Shown: piece by piece, positions 1-11,186 of the stretch
Layout: the number at the start of each line of letters is the position of its first letter
Numbering within the stretch: the first letter of the stretch is position 1
Notes under the pieces: model-generated
What the model saw: the letters and a program-made list of their open reading frames with translations, nothing else
Told to the model about the DNA's origin: nothing
Database searches by the model: none
From: Rhizophagus sp. LPA8_4_AMF
Taxonomy: Eukaryota; Glomeromycota; Glomeromycetes; Glomerales; Glomeraceae
Assembly: GCA_021464525.1 (NCBI GenBank)
Contig: JADRCO010000850.1
Coordinates: forward strand, 1-25,531
DNA: 25,531 nt
Direction: 5' to 3'
Program-made: the position numbers and the translations under genes

Positions 1-1124
1 CATATGGGTATGTTTTTGTATTTAGTACAGCAAGTTGATTTAAAATTGTTTCGTTCATACCTTTACACCCACCAAAAATAATTATTCTTTCATCTGGTGC
101 TATTAAAAAATAAGTAAAAAAAGAAGCTTATTAGTTAGTTGTTATCTTATATATAAATTTTACTAGTGAATATAATATTTACTTAGAACTGCAGAATGTC
201 CATTACGATTTTCTAAAATAACGCCTCGTGCCATCTAAAAAAGAAGAATTGTTAAATCTAGAGAGATAAATGAATAAATTTCATTAAATAAATATTGAGC
301 TCACCATTGATGACCATTTGTCAATTGTCGTATCATAAAGGACAAGCTAATTTGGAATTTACTATGAATTAATTAACTATTTACCTGTTAAATAATACAA
401 GCTTGTTATATTTATTATTTACCTGATTTATGTCAACATCAACAAAATCATTAGTTTCTCTTCCACCAGTGAAAACAATAATTCCATTAGATAACAAAGT
501 AGCAGTAAAGTCCACACGAGGAAGTGGAGCATATATTGAAGAACCTTTTGACCAGGTTAAAGAAATAGTGTCAAATATATTCATATCATTCAGTGCTATA
601 ATATTCTGTGATCCAATTTCTGGATCAATTGCCCCACCAAAAACATAAAATTTTCCAGTTTTGTTGTTAATAACACCATTCATTTCTCTTCTCCTACTAG
701 GTGCGATTCCATTTGTTATTGGTATGATCCATTCATTAGTTTCTAAATTATATGAATATAAAGCTGATTTAAAACTATCTAAATCAGTATTTACATCCCT
801 CACGATTCCTCCAAATAAATAAATTATGTTTTTTTGAGGACTAAGAAATGCTGTTGCATATGAACTTCCAAATGGAATTGTTTTTGATATTTCTTCAAAT
901 GGTGGATTTGCTGTATTAAATGGTTTGGATACGTCAAGATATATTATTTGATCTAACACTTCTGACTTTTTAAGACTATGCTTCGATTCTCCTCCCAAAA
1001 AAAATAATCTTTTATCTACGAGAACTGAGCTGTGTGCATCTCGTTCAACTGGGACTAATGATTGACCAATTTCAATTAACAAAATTATCAATAAAAGTAT
1101 TTTCATGAGGTTATTAATAATCAT
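1..1124 (-). CDS. Kelch-repeat membrane protein, copy 1 (3' end outside window)
   Basis: This is a secreted or membrane-bound kelch beta-propeller protein of unknown ligand. Seen exons: 423-1124, 305-346, 183-234 and 1-99 (running off the left edge); introns are 76, 70 and 83 bp with GT/AG ends and conserve sequence with the other copies. The start is the ATG at 1124, giving MIINNLMKILLLIILLIEIG, a clear signal peptide; the frame is open further upstream only from a TTG. Kelch glycine doublets appear as FFLGG, LFGG, VFGG, FTGG and IFGG, with the blade tryptophan in NEWIIP and LTWSKG. The visible part is intact in frame. By analogy with the complete copy at 14974-16591, the missing end should carry the last blade, a transmembrane helix and a short basic tail. 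The substrate is unknown; galactose-oxidase-like naming would only reflect the fold. Confidence 0.88.
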
Positions 1125-1640
1125 ATTATCATAATTTTTTTGCAATATTTTTTTTTAAAAAAAATGTACATGAAAAAAATGTACATGTACTGTACGAAGA
1201 AATGTACTGAAATCTTCATTTATATTTATTTTTTTACTCGATTACACCAATAGAGTTGCGAGTACAACGGAGGTGTTAGTATTATTGTTACATGCACAGT
1301 AGTACTCAAATATATTACATACTGTATGTATGGCACTACAAAATAGTACCCTTAGGGTATTAATGTATCATTCACAATTCTGAAAAGTATCTTGTATCAA
1401 TTTTGGCATTTGATATTTGGCCAAAATTATTCCCTGTATAGTACCCACTCTTCACATAATTCTTCCCGGGTACTATTCAAGCTAACCTGTATAAGACCCG
1501 GCCGGAGTATTGCATGCAGTACTACTATTTTGTGAGCGGCAACTCTCAAAAATGATGCGCTCTGTATACACACCCGTTGTATTACTTACTCACTAATGCA
1601 TGCCAAATAATAAGGAATTTGTCAAAAATATCTTATTCGT
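1125..1640. other. 5' flank of kelch copy 1, with inverted-repeat segment
   Basis: No gene is seen. The part next to the ATG has T/A tracts and repeated ATGTACATG-like words, and resembles the flanks at 6593-6730 and 16613-16740, so it is probably the shared promoter and 5' leader of the kelch family. Between about 1298 and 1529 the DNA is less AT-rich and contains inverted words: AGTAGTACT near 1298 against AGTACTACT near 1521, and ATAGTACCC near 1437 against GGGTACTAT near 1469. This could be an old miniature inverted-repeat element; no target duplication was recognised. Confidence 0.4.
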
Positions 1641-2228
1641 ATGGATCATTTAAATTAAAGCTTATATATATATTTTGTTTTTTTATGTTATAATAAATGA
1701 ATCTTCGGATCGTGAATACTAAATTATTTTTATCTTAAGTAACTGCTTGAAATATTCATTAAAAGAATGTTCGTATTATAAATTCTACAAAAACAGTTTG
1801 TTGTAGAAACAAACTATAACTGATAAAGTACTGTAAGTTATTTTATAAATTTTGTAATTTAAAATATATAACAGGTAACATTGGCAAATGCTCCAAACTA
1901 TCCGCACCACACGAATGCAACATAAATTTTATATAAATAAATAATTTTATCTATAAATTTAATCGATTATTTATGTGTATTGTACAGTAGATCAATTGAC
2001 TTTTAATCTGTTCATATAACGTTCAATCATAATAAACATTTCAGCTTTTATAATATTTTTCTAATTCTTGATGAAATAAACAACAGAAATAATAAAACTT
2101 TATTGTATTAGATGTGATATTAACTATTAGCAAAAATAAATTGAAGATTTATTTACACTAATGGAGATGTCAGATAAATATCAAACACTAAATTTCTAAA
2201 TACAAATTCCATTTTTTAAAGAAATTTA

Positions 2229-2581
2229 GAGGTTGGAACTGAAAAAAAAACTTTAATCGATTAAAAACCGATTAGCCGAGGATCTTAAGTCTTTAACCGA
2301 TTAATCATCGATTAATATTAAAAAAATATAGAATTTTTCTTGGATACAAATTATATCAATTTGTTTTTACACATATATATTTAGTGGTATATTTCTTATC
2401 ATTAAAACATTCATAAAAAATTCGGTGAATTTGAGAACACGTGACCGAACCCCACACGTCTGGGCCGCACCAGATAATCTGATGACCAGAATTATGATTA
2501 ATAATTTTCCGATTTTTGAGATACCTTAACCGGTTAACCGTCTTTAATCGGTTGATTAATCGATTAACGTTAACCTCTAAC
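2229..2581. mobile_element. MITE with ATCGATTAA-rich inverted ends and 8-9 bp target duplication
   Basis: The ends are inverted: TTAGAGGTT on the left against AACCTCTAA on the right, followed inward by TAATCGGTT and TTAATCGATTAA words in opposite orientation. The word AGAAATTTA occurs directly on both sides (2220-2228 and 2582-2590), a 9-bp (or 8-bp) target duplication. Copies B and C of the same spacer lack this element at the matching site. The interior is less AT-rich and has no transposase, so it is non-autonomous. The duplication length suggests hAT or MULE relatives; the superfamily is not settled. Confidence 0.75.
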
Positions 2582-4020
2582 AGAAATTTACATAACACAA
2601 TTTGAACCTAAACAACTATCATCCAATATATGCTAAATTGCTAAATACTGTATGGGGTCGCTCAAAATCCCGAAAATCAATAGATCCCAATCAGATACAA
2701 TCCCGACATTTTAGTGATGACGAACCCAAATGTTAAAATTGTTTTATGATTTTACCTTTAACTAGTGTAGTAAAGTTTAAACAGTTAATAAACAATTTTT
2801 TATTGTTAAATTTATCATTACGTAAAAGAGTCTACTATCTGTAGATCTTAACAAGTTAAAACAATTTCAACAATGTTATTTTTGCTGTAACTATATGCAT
2901 CACTACCCGACAATCATTATCTGCGCACAATCTATAATCGCGTTCATTTCACCTATTCTGATGCGGTATTTCATTTGCAAGGTGTAATAAACAAACTATT
3001 TTCCATTTCCGAATTTTATAAGATTGTGAATTTTTGGACATTAATTTTTGGGATTTCGTAGATCCACTAAACGTGAGAAATATTGTCTGTACGCCATACA
3101 ATTAATTAACCGTATAGAACCAACGGTGACAGTAATTAATATGAACTTTTTTAAGCGTATCGAAAATTTCAAATATAGTAAATTTAGCATATAACAATGT
3201 TAAATTAAAGTTAAATAAATTTTTACATTTAATTTTTGATAAAGGAAAACAGAAAGTTAGTTACTGAAAATTAAAAGTCTGCTTATAATAGCTGAATGAT
3301 ATTTTTAAAATAAATAAATAGCATTATCAAATAATATTGACCATTATTCTTAAATTTTGTCATTTAACATTAATACAATCATCTTTTTAAGATGAGACCA
3401 CAAGAAAAAATTCTACTATTTAACAATATTATCTTTCCTGATTAATATTTATTATATTTATTTAATTTTTGCGAAGAATCATATTGACCTAATATTTCTT
3501 TTAGTTGTTCGTAACATTCGTTTGAAAATCAATCAAATTCTATTCAAACTAAAATTAGTGTCTACATGCATATTACTATTAAATCCATAACGAAAGAATT
3601 AATTGAAGTCGTAAATATATGAGACGCATAATGGATACAAGAGAAACGAACTGGTAACTTATGATTTACATGACATTATCGTAATTACTTCAGAAACACG
3701 TTTAATTTTGTCATCAAATTAAAATTTTATCACATTTTAGATATTACAATGCTAGTATGTGTTTCGTTTTTATTTAAAAGAATCACGTATCATCTGAATT
3801 TTGGAATTAGGAATTGGATACCATTTTAAAAATACTAAACTATATAATATTCAGCAACAAATGATATCACCTTCAATATATGCAGTAAGTGTCAAAAAAA
3901 AACTAAGCCATTCTATTAATTATCGTCGTTAATAATAAAAGAAATCGTCTCGCCTCTGAATCTGTTTTCATATTTTGATAATTGATTAAAAGGAAGTAAT
4001 AATTATCATGCCCTCAATAA

Positions 4021-4920
4021 AGGCTGGACCGATTAATAATCGATTTAACTAGCTACCATAAATATAAATTTTGCGTTTATAATAAGTTTATTTATTTTAT
4101 TTATTTTATCTACTACTATTTGAATAATATAATCTTAACCCGTTAAATAAATCCTACATTTGCGTACTATCACATGAAATTTGCTGCACTATAATTAATG
4201 TTTCAAAATATATTTATTTATATAACTACTTAATTACAGATTTATAAATAGTGTGAATAAATCTATTATATAGTATCGAGATAGCATAGTAAAATTATCA
4301 ATTATAATGCACATATAACTGGCGAAATAGCATATTTATAACTATAATAATTAACAAATAATATAAGTATACTAAAACAATTGCCGACTTAGCCAAGTCT
4401 TAAAAAACTTGTCATCTGATCATCAAATACTTAATAAAAAAATAACCTAAATTTAATATATAGAAATTTATTACTAGTTTACTATAAGAGAACGTTTCAA
4501 TTATGCAATTATAATATAGCAACAAGTGCGAACGTATCAATATATTTGAATTTCTTTTAATGAAGAGAATTTTCGTTTGCTGCTGTTGACTACTAGTTGT
4601 TGATTACAAAAATGATGACCTTTTTAGAAAATGTAATGGAAGATGCAAGCTTTACCGATCTAAATAAAGATTCTTCAACTGTATTTTCGAAATTCCTATA
4701 ACCAATATATTCAAAAATCATCATTCAGTTCATTATCACTCATGTTAACATAAAGGTGTAATATAGAACAAAGGTTTATTTTTTTAGAAAAAAAAAAAAT
4801 TTTTAAAATTTTTTCTTATTATTTATGAAGTCAACTAAATATTTTTTAAAGTAATAATTATCTATTTTAAGATGAACAATCGATTAACCGATTTTAACCG
4901 TCTTAATCGATTTCAACTCC
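4021..4920. repeat. Possible relatives of the ATCGATTAA element
   Basis: Two clusters carry the same words as the 2229-2581 element: CCGATTAATAATCGATT near 4029, and AATCGATTAACCGATTTTAA with TTAATCGATTTCAACTCC near 4872-4918. They could be the two ends of one longer, divergent copy or two fragments. The 800 bp between them shows no gene. No target duplication was found. Confidence 0.35.
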
Positions 4921-4977
4921 TAGGACTCCTCAAAAAAACTTACATACTTGATAAAGAGAATTCAATCAATAAATATT

Positions 4978-6559
4978 TTAAATTTTAAATTCCCCAGGAG
5001 TAGGTATAGCACGATTATTTTTTTGTTTCTTATATAATTTATAACCTAAAAATCCAGCAACATTGATAATAACAACACCAAGACCGACAGCTCCAAGAAT
5101 AATGACAATTTGTCCAGATTTTTCCGCAGCAGTTAAATTTGGTGGTACAGAATTAGTAATAACTGGTGATTGTTCAGGTTCGAATCGAGTTACCCATGTA
5201 AAATCTCTTACGTCAAGAATATAAAAAAATGGAATCTTCTCTTTTCAGAATTTTCTCCTAGAAAATAATTTATAAACAAATACTCAATTTATATCCTAAA
5301 AAGTTGAATATAAATTGCATTAACTGCTAATTTTAACTTACCAAAATTTACAAACATATAATTATCAATTAACGAAGCAGAGTGTAATCGAATTGATGGT
5401 GGTGCAGGATTTAAATCAGGAACTTTTGGAATTGACCATTCATATGGGTATGTTTTTGTATTTAGTACAGCAAATTGATTTAAAGTTGGTTCGTAAGTAG
5501 TACCTTTAAGTCCACCAAAAATAATTATTCTTTCATCTGGTGCTAAAAAAAAGAAGCTTATTAGTTCAGTTGTTATTATCCTATACATAAATTTGTACTA
5601 GTGAATATAATATTTACTTAAAACTGCAGAACTAATGTGAATAACGATTGTCCAATTTAATGCCTCGTGTCGTCTAGTAAAGAAGAAGAATTATTAGATC
5701 TAAAGAGGTAAATGAATAATTATCAATGAATAAAATGTTTAGCTCACCATTGATGACCATTTGTCAACTGTCATCATATCATAAAGGGCAAGCTAAATTG
5801 AAATTTACTGTGAATTAATTCTTAAATAATATAGTTTCGAAATATGTAATATTTAAATTATTTACCTGATTTATGTCAACACGAAAATCATTAGTTTCTC
5901 TTCCATCAATAAAAACGATAATTCCATTAGATAATAAAGTAGCAGTATAGTCCGCACGAGGAAGTGGAGCATTTATTGTAGATCCTTTTGACCAGGTTAA
6001 AGAATTAGTATCAAATATATTCATATCATTCAATGCTATGGTATTATTAATAGTTCCAGTAAATTGATCACTAAGTCCACCAAAAACATAAAATTTTCTA
6101 GTGTTATTGCTAATAACACCATTAATTTCTCTTCTTCTTCCAGGCACAGTTCCACTTGTTGTTGGTATGGTCCATTCATTAGTTACTAAATTATATGAAT
6201 ATAAAATTGATTTAAAATCATCTAAATCAGTATTTACATTCACCGTAATTCCTCCAAATAAATAAATTACATTTTTTGAGAACTACTGTATATGAACTTC
6301 CAAATGGAATTGTATTTGGCATTTCTTCAAATGGTGGATTAACTGTATTAAATGGTTTTGATACATCGAGATATAATATATATTTGATCTAATGTTGCTG
6401 AATATTTTAGACTACTAGACGATTCTCCTCCAAAAAAAATAATTTTTTATCTACAAGAACTGAACTTTGTGCTTTACGTTTAAATGGGGTTACTGATTGA
6501 ACGATGTCGATTATCCAAATCATCAATAAAAATATTTTTATGAGGTTATTAATAATCAT
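4978..6559 (-). pseudogene. Kelch-repeat membrane protein, copy 2, decayed
   Basis: This is a host gene with the same five-exon plan as the complete copy: exon 1 5866-6559, exon 2 5748-5792, exon 3 5618-5673, exon 4 5342-5542, exon 5 4978 to about 5260. Introns are 73, 74, 75 and about 80 bp and all splice sites survive. The ATG at 6559 begins a signal peptide (MIINNLIKIFLLMIWIIDIV). Compared with the other copies there are five indels: one G lost after the T8 run near 6431; 4 bp gained near 6376-6384 (which restores frame); net 11 bp lost near 6271-6294; 4 bp (ACTA on the plus strand) gained near 5631, giving an in-frame stop in exon 3; and about 13 bp lost near 5225-5260. The last exon still reads as transmembrane helix and basic tail. 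Sequencing errors could explain a homopolymer slip but hardly all five. Confidence 0.82.
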
Positions 6560-6592
6560 TTTATCAATATTTTTTGCAATATGTTTTTGCAA

Positions 6593-6773
6593 TAATTTTT
6601 TTCTTCTTTTTTTTTCAAAAAAAAAAAATAATACTTGAAAAAATTGTGTGTATGTATTGTACTGTATATATATCTAGATTTACACTATTAATAGAGATGC
6701 GTGTACGTGCCTATTGTACTACACTATGTAATAAATACAGATCGTTAATAAAAATTAAATTATTTGAGATTTA
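6593..6773. promoter_or_regulatory. 5' flank of kelch copy 2
   Basis: This short AT-rich flank resembles the 5' flanks of the other two kelch copies, with facing T and A tracts next to the start and a GAGATGCGTGTACG stretch like GAGTTGCGAGTACA at about 1252. It is probably promoter and leader. No TATA box is distinguishable from the AT-rich background. Confidence 0.35.
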
Positions 6774-6952
6774 TTTATCGCCGTTTTCAAAATGGTGTAC
6801 GCAGTTTATTTGTGATTGTATATTCGAATACCAATATTCGTCCGGTTTTCATCCGTTGTTTGTCCATATTTCGTCCGGTTTTCGTCCGGTTTTCGGTTTT
6901 CTTTTTTTTATTCAAATTTAACTGCGTACATCATTTTGAAAACGGCGATAAA
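6774..6952. mobile_element. MITE, 179 bp, with 33-bp near-perfect inverted ends
   Basis: The 33-bp ends 6774-6806 and 6920-6952 are inverted copies with a single difference (starting TTTATCGCCGTTTTCAAAAT). The interior holds three copies of the word TCGTCCGGTTTTC or a close variant. There is no coding capacity and no clear target duplication. The near identity of the ends suggests a recent insertion. It lies about 215 bp upstream of the kelch pseudogene start, in its presumed promoter side. Confidence 0.85.
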
Positions 6953-7677
6953 ACGAATTGATATTCATATCAGATATTCTGAAATGCATTAAATAATGAA
7001 AAATTGGGCGTATTTTTAGTATTTTTATGGATTAGATTTCACATTTTAATCAAACAATAATTCCCAATTTGGAAGCAAAAAACTTCAGATAATTTTATAT
7101 ATACTCAGTTGTTATTATTAGTATTACCTTCTTTAAATTATTTTTTGTTCAGATAAGGAAATCACTTACCACTTTTAATAAAAAGTAAGTGAGTAGTAAA
7201 TTCATTATTTTTTGATTTGTTCAGGATCCAAACAATATTATTAATACTTACAGTGTGGGACAAAAAAAGTTGAACCCGACTTTAAAATGGCATATTTAAT
7301 ATTGCTCCTTTTTTCTCATGAAATTTAGATCAGAATGTTCGTCTAAATGGAACAAACCTGATAAACTAATGGTTATAAAACTACAATCACTAATTTTCAA
7401 GTTACCTTGAATGAGGGTATTGTATGCCGAATGCAATATCTCAGAAATAATTATCGCTCCATTATACCATTCATATTAGTAAGACGAGCTATTGATCATT
7501 AAATTTCTGAGATACTGCGGAATTACTGAATTGTCGATAATCGCAGTTTTATCACGTGATATCCATAATATTGAGTGAATGCTTGATGAATTTTATAAAA
7601 TAATGAGCTAAGGTAAAATTCTTTAAGAAATAAGAAAATCATTGGTAAATTCTACTTTGCAGAAACCTTTAAAATCG

Positions 7678-7747
7678 AAACCATGTCGTGACCAAGTCAA
7701 TTTTTCATCGTAGACCACATAACCACGATTTGGTCACGATACGGTTT
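7678..7747. repeat. Short foldback sequence
   Basis: AAACCATGTCGTGACCAA at 7678-7695 is inverted at 7730-7747 with two differences, giving an 18-bp stem around a 34-base loop. It could be a tiny foldback element or a protein-binding dyad inside the larger element. The surrounding 7270-8260 stretch shows no gene. Confidence 0.55.
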
Positions 7748-8272
7748 TACATTATAACGATAAGTTTAAGTAGATCGTGTGTATAAAGTTACTGAATATT
7801 AAGGAAATCGTTACCTGATTTGACCAGGTCATACAAAAATAATTAATGAGATCATCAAAATGTATTGTCTAAGCTTTATCGAAATCATTAAAATTTATTG
7901 TCAACGATGTAAAAATGTATTATCAAGTTTATAAACAGATCGTAAAATTACATTTTTGAGGTTGTGAATAAATAGTAAATATTTTTTAAATATTTAGTTT
8001 ATTGTACTTTTTGAAATTGTCAAGTAATGACAATGAACGGTCATATTCTTACATACGAATTATTTCTAAAACTATAATAGCTTCCATTTTCTATCATTTT
8101 TAATTTACAGTATATATTCTCTAGCCAGCCAATGACAATAAAATAACATTCATAATGAAGACTCTTTATGGCAAGATCTCCGAAGTCTATACAAGATTAA
8201 GAGGTAGAAACGTTCAGTTAATATAATATTTCTTTTAGAAAGAGGAACAAAAAAAAGGTACGTAATACATAC

Positions 8273-9953
8273 GAATCTTAGTATTTCATTTTCCAAAAGC
8301 TTCACCCGAAATCCCTACAAAATAGAAATATTAAAAAAAGATGTTTAGAAAAAAATAGGTTGTTTGATAAATTCGAAACTTACCACTCTCATTATCCAAA
8401 AATAGGACGCCAGAAACTACAAAAAAAAGAAGCAGCAACTAGTACCCGTCTCTTCAATTAAAAAAATGCAAGTTTCGAGCAATCTAGAAGCAAAAAATAC
8501 CAAATCCAAAAGTTCAGTATCAAGACCTACAAAAATTTAATAAGCCATTTTAAATGTAATTTTCAAAAATGTTTCAAAAACTTGTCAAAGATCAAGTTCC
8601 TACAAAATTTAAAAAAGATTAAAATAAAAACGTTTTTTTTAAAATTGTTTTTGGAACTTATTGAAAAAATCGGACACCGGATTCCTATAAAAACTAAATA
8701 AAAGTAGTTAAAATTATTAAAATGATAATTTCAAATGAAATAATACGAATACTTGCCCATGAATTCTGAATTTTGAAGTTCAGAGCTGGTTTCCTATGAC
8801 TAGAGAAAAAGTTAATATAAGCTTTTAAATAAAATTTTCGTAAGATTTCATAAACTTACCTAGGATCCGTGTTTTGAAACTGAGCCAGATTCCTACAAAG
8901 AAAAAATCTAAAAAATAGAACTATTAGCAACGTTTTGTTAAAGAATAAATTCAAAAGAAAGAAACCCACCCATCGAATTTCCCGCATATCCAAGAAACCT
9001 AAAGAATCTCCTAAAAAAGAAAGAGCTGTTAGTTATTAAACAGTTTGTTAAATAAATAGATCAAAGTAAACTACATCAAATCCTGCACGCCAAATGACCC
9101 AAGGATCCTCCTAGTAAAATAAGGAAAAAACTGAAATCGTTGGTTAATGTTCGTTAAAATAAAATTTTTTAAAAAAAGCAAAGCACAGAAACTTACGAAT
9201 TTCCGATAACAAGCCATCTAAACCCTAAAGAAATAAATAATTGAACATTAGTAAAAAAAAACAAAACAAAAAAAAATTGGACCCTAACCTTCATTTCACC
9301 CGTCAAAACCTAAAAAAGAGAAAATCGCCAGACCTAAAAAGAAGAGCAGAAGACTTAAAAACGAAAGTTGGAAGTTAGTAAAGAAATGGACAGAAACAAA
9401 AAAAAGAAAGAAAGAAAAGGCAAATACCAACATTTCCACAAAGAGGCCACCGAACCATAAAAAAAGAGTATTGAATCTTAATTTATCTAAGTGATTTTTT
9501 TCATTCGTTTGGAAAGAATTTTGTATTTATATCTACCACACCTTCATTAAAGACATGTATTCTCTACCCGATAATACACTCCTCTTGATATTTTGGTAAT
9601 TCCTATTTATGAACGTCCCTGTGTCATCTTCATACGAATGCCCCTTTTTCACTCTTTTGTTATCATTCTTCCTCGACGAGCCAGTTCAAGAACAAAATAT
9701 AGTGTTTATAACCACTTATAATTTTCAATTTTATAGTCAAAAAAAGAAAATTGTTAGTAATGAACAAAAAAGAGAAACAATAAAACAAAAATAAAATTGA
9801 AAATCGAATACCCACTTCATTTTCAGAGAGAATCGGAAATATCTAAAAGAAAAAACCGAATAATGAATTGTTAATAAAATGAGTAAATTTGAATATATAA
9901 AGAAACAAAGAACCCCTAAAATTACCTTATCGAAATCTCATGTCAGAGAACCA
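8273..9953 (-). repeat. Array of about 14 micro-exon-like cassettes, minus strand
   Basis: Short related segments recur about every 100-120 bp. On the minus strand each is preceded by a pyrimidine tract ending TAG (mostly TTTTGTAG or TTTTTTAG) and followed by GTAAGTTT, GTATTT or a similar donor. Clear units: 8273-8314, 8384-8416, 8501-8526, 8583-8599, 8658-8684, 8757-8793 (GC donor), 8860-8892, 8970-8998, 9075-9110, 9197-9224, 9289-9309, 9428-9454, 9816-9842 and 9926-9953. Their cores align around TCTGGCGTCC and TTTTTGGA. Unit lengths are not all multiples of three and no long joined frame is evident, so this is either a degenerate multi-exon gene built by repeated duplication or a set of subterminal repeats of the surrounding element. 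The product is unknown. Confidence 0.6.
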
Positions 9954-10194
9954 CTTAAAAAAAGAAAAGAGAACGAACTTTTAACCGTTCATTAAAATAA
10001 TAATTTGTTGTTGCATCTATTACTTATAAATTAAATATTATTAATAATGTAGTATAATGTAGTTCTCCAAAAAGTGGTCGTCATAGCAAAAATTATTCAC
10101 CTAGGACACCTAATTCACGCATGTACTCCTTGTGTTAGAAGCACTATTAATTCTTCCATTTCTAGTTCTGCTACAATAGGCGTTTTGTTGCCTT

Positions 10195-10380
10195 GAAGAT
10201 GCTTTACTTGTGGTGGTATTGGTCATTTCGCCACCAACTGTCCTAACAAAGGATCTTTTATTACTACAAATATGAGTAATAATCATCAACTTTCTCATAG
10301 TTGCCATCGTAATCTTGGTCGATATAAAAGGACCACGAAAACCAACATGAATAATTCCACTTCTAATAAAAGGTGGTAGT
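10195..10380 (+). pseudogene. Fossil zinc-knuckle (CCHC) segment, retroelement gag-like
   Basis: The plus strand encodes CFTCGGIGHFATNCPNKG, a C-x2-C-x4-H-x4-C zinc knuckle (cysteines at 10200, 10209 and 10239, histidine at 10224), followed by an asparagine/serine/basic tail. Such knuckles bind single-stranded nucleic acid and are typical of the gag proteins of retroviruses and LTR retrotransposons, though cellular proteins have them too. No protease, reverse transcriptase or terminal repeat was seen beside it. It is a broken remnant, not an intact gene. It sits between the two cassette arrays. Confidence 0.5.
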
Positions 10381-10439
10381 TGTAAATTTAATATTAAATA
10401 GGTTGTAATAATTAAAACGTTTCATTAAGGATTTTTTTC

Positions 10440-10530
10440 AGCAGAAAAGCATGAGAAGCGGGAAAAGAGAAAGAAAAAGATGAGGGTGGGAAAGGAGAGG
10501 GGGAAGGGGGAAGGAGAGACGAAAGTTACG
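10440..10530 (+). other. G-rich purine tract
   Basis: About 90 bases are almost pure A/G on the plus strand, including GGGTGGGAAAGGAGAGGGGG followed by further G runs. This stands out sharply in DNA that is otherwise mostly A and T. The G runs could form a four-stranded structure, and a purine tract of this kind could also be left from a retroelement polypurine tract. Function is not shown. Confidence 0.6.
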
Positions 10531-10785
10531 AATATCAAATGTACTAAAAAGTTTAAAAAAGTTAAAAAAAAATAGTTAGTTGATTAAACGTGCATTATTA
10601 TCATAATATTACGTGATACACGTGATACATAATTTTTTAAAAATAGGTTTTATAGTATTATATAAATATAAATATATATATATACTAATAAGGTTAATAA
10701 TATAGTAAATAAATACATATTAAACATACGGTATAGTATAATTCTAAAAGGTATTACATCACATGTACCACGGCGATTTTATTTT

Positions 10786-11075
10786 TTCAAAAAAAAGTTT
10801 CGATCAAACTATCAACCTTTTTTTTTAATTTTTTTTTTTTTTTTGAAAAGTTTTGAACCTTTCAAAACTTTTTTTACTTTTTTTACTTTTTTTTTTGAAA
10901 AATTTAAGCTTTTGAGAAACTTTATTTTTAATTTTTTTAAAAAAAATTTCCTATCGAATTATCAAAGCTTTAATTAATTAATTATTTTTTTTTCTACCAA
11001 ACTGTCAAACTTCTTTTTTAAAAGTTTGATCGAACTGTTAAACTTCGGTTTTAACTTTTCTTGAAAGATTTTGAA
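10786..11075. repeat. T-rich degenerate tandem repeat
   Basis: Long T runs are interrupted by a recurring word: TCAAACTATCAAC near 10804, CGAATTATCAAAG near 10955, CCAAACTGTCAAAC near 10998 and CGAACTGTTAAAC near 11031. A perfect 11-bp stem with a 3-base loop lies at 10847-10871 (AAAGTTTTGAA against TTCAAAACTTT). No coding potential is seen. Confidence 0.45.
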
Positions 11076-11186
11076 TTTTTAACTTTCAAAATATCAAATA
11101 ATTTTGATGCAAGATTTCGGTATGTGCAATATTTTTTATTTTCATCCTTATTTAAACTAACATTATTAACATTTACATTTTTTTAG

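Larger units (their letters stand above)
1640..4977. repeat. Kelch-unit spacer, copy A
   Basis: This non-coding spacer lies 3' of the kelch pseudogene at 4978-6559. It matches the spacer 3' of the complete kelch gene (copy B, 12740-14973) and in part copy C (17815-18490). Shared anchors are ATGAATCTTC near 1697, AACTGCTTGAAA near 1740, CACACGAATGCAACA near 1908 and GATGAGACCACA at 3391. Copy A is longer than copy B because of inserted elements, including the one at 2229-2581. Apart from those elements it shows no credible gene; all reading frames are short and AT-driven. Confidence 0.7.

Noticed and set aside
430-648. Plus-strand frame opposite kelch copy 1
   Set aside because: It is the antisense of exon 1 of a well-supported gene.
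2356-2598. Minus-strand 80-codon frame
   Set aside because: It lies almost wholly inside the MITE at 2229-2581 and crosses its right end; no family and no splice context.
6574-6961. Overlapping plus-strand frames rich in F, R and C
   Set aside because: They cover the kelch leader and the 6774-6952 MITE; the codons come from T tracts and the inverted ends.
9609-9794. Plus-strand 61-codon frame
   Set aside because: Low-complexity lysine/glutamine end, no motif, and it falls in the gap between two units of the minus-strand cassette array.
10110-10307. Minus-strand 65-codon frame
   Set aside because: It is the antisense of the zinc-knuckle segment, which has a specific CCHC pattern.
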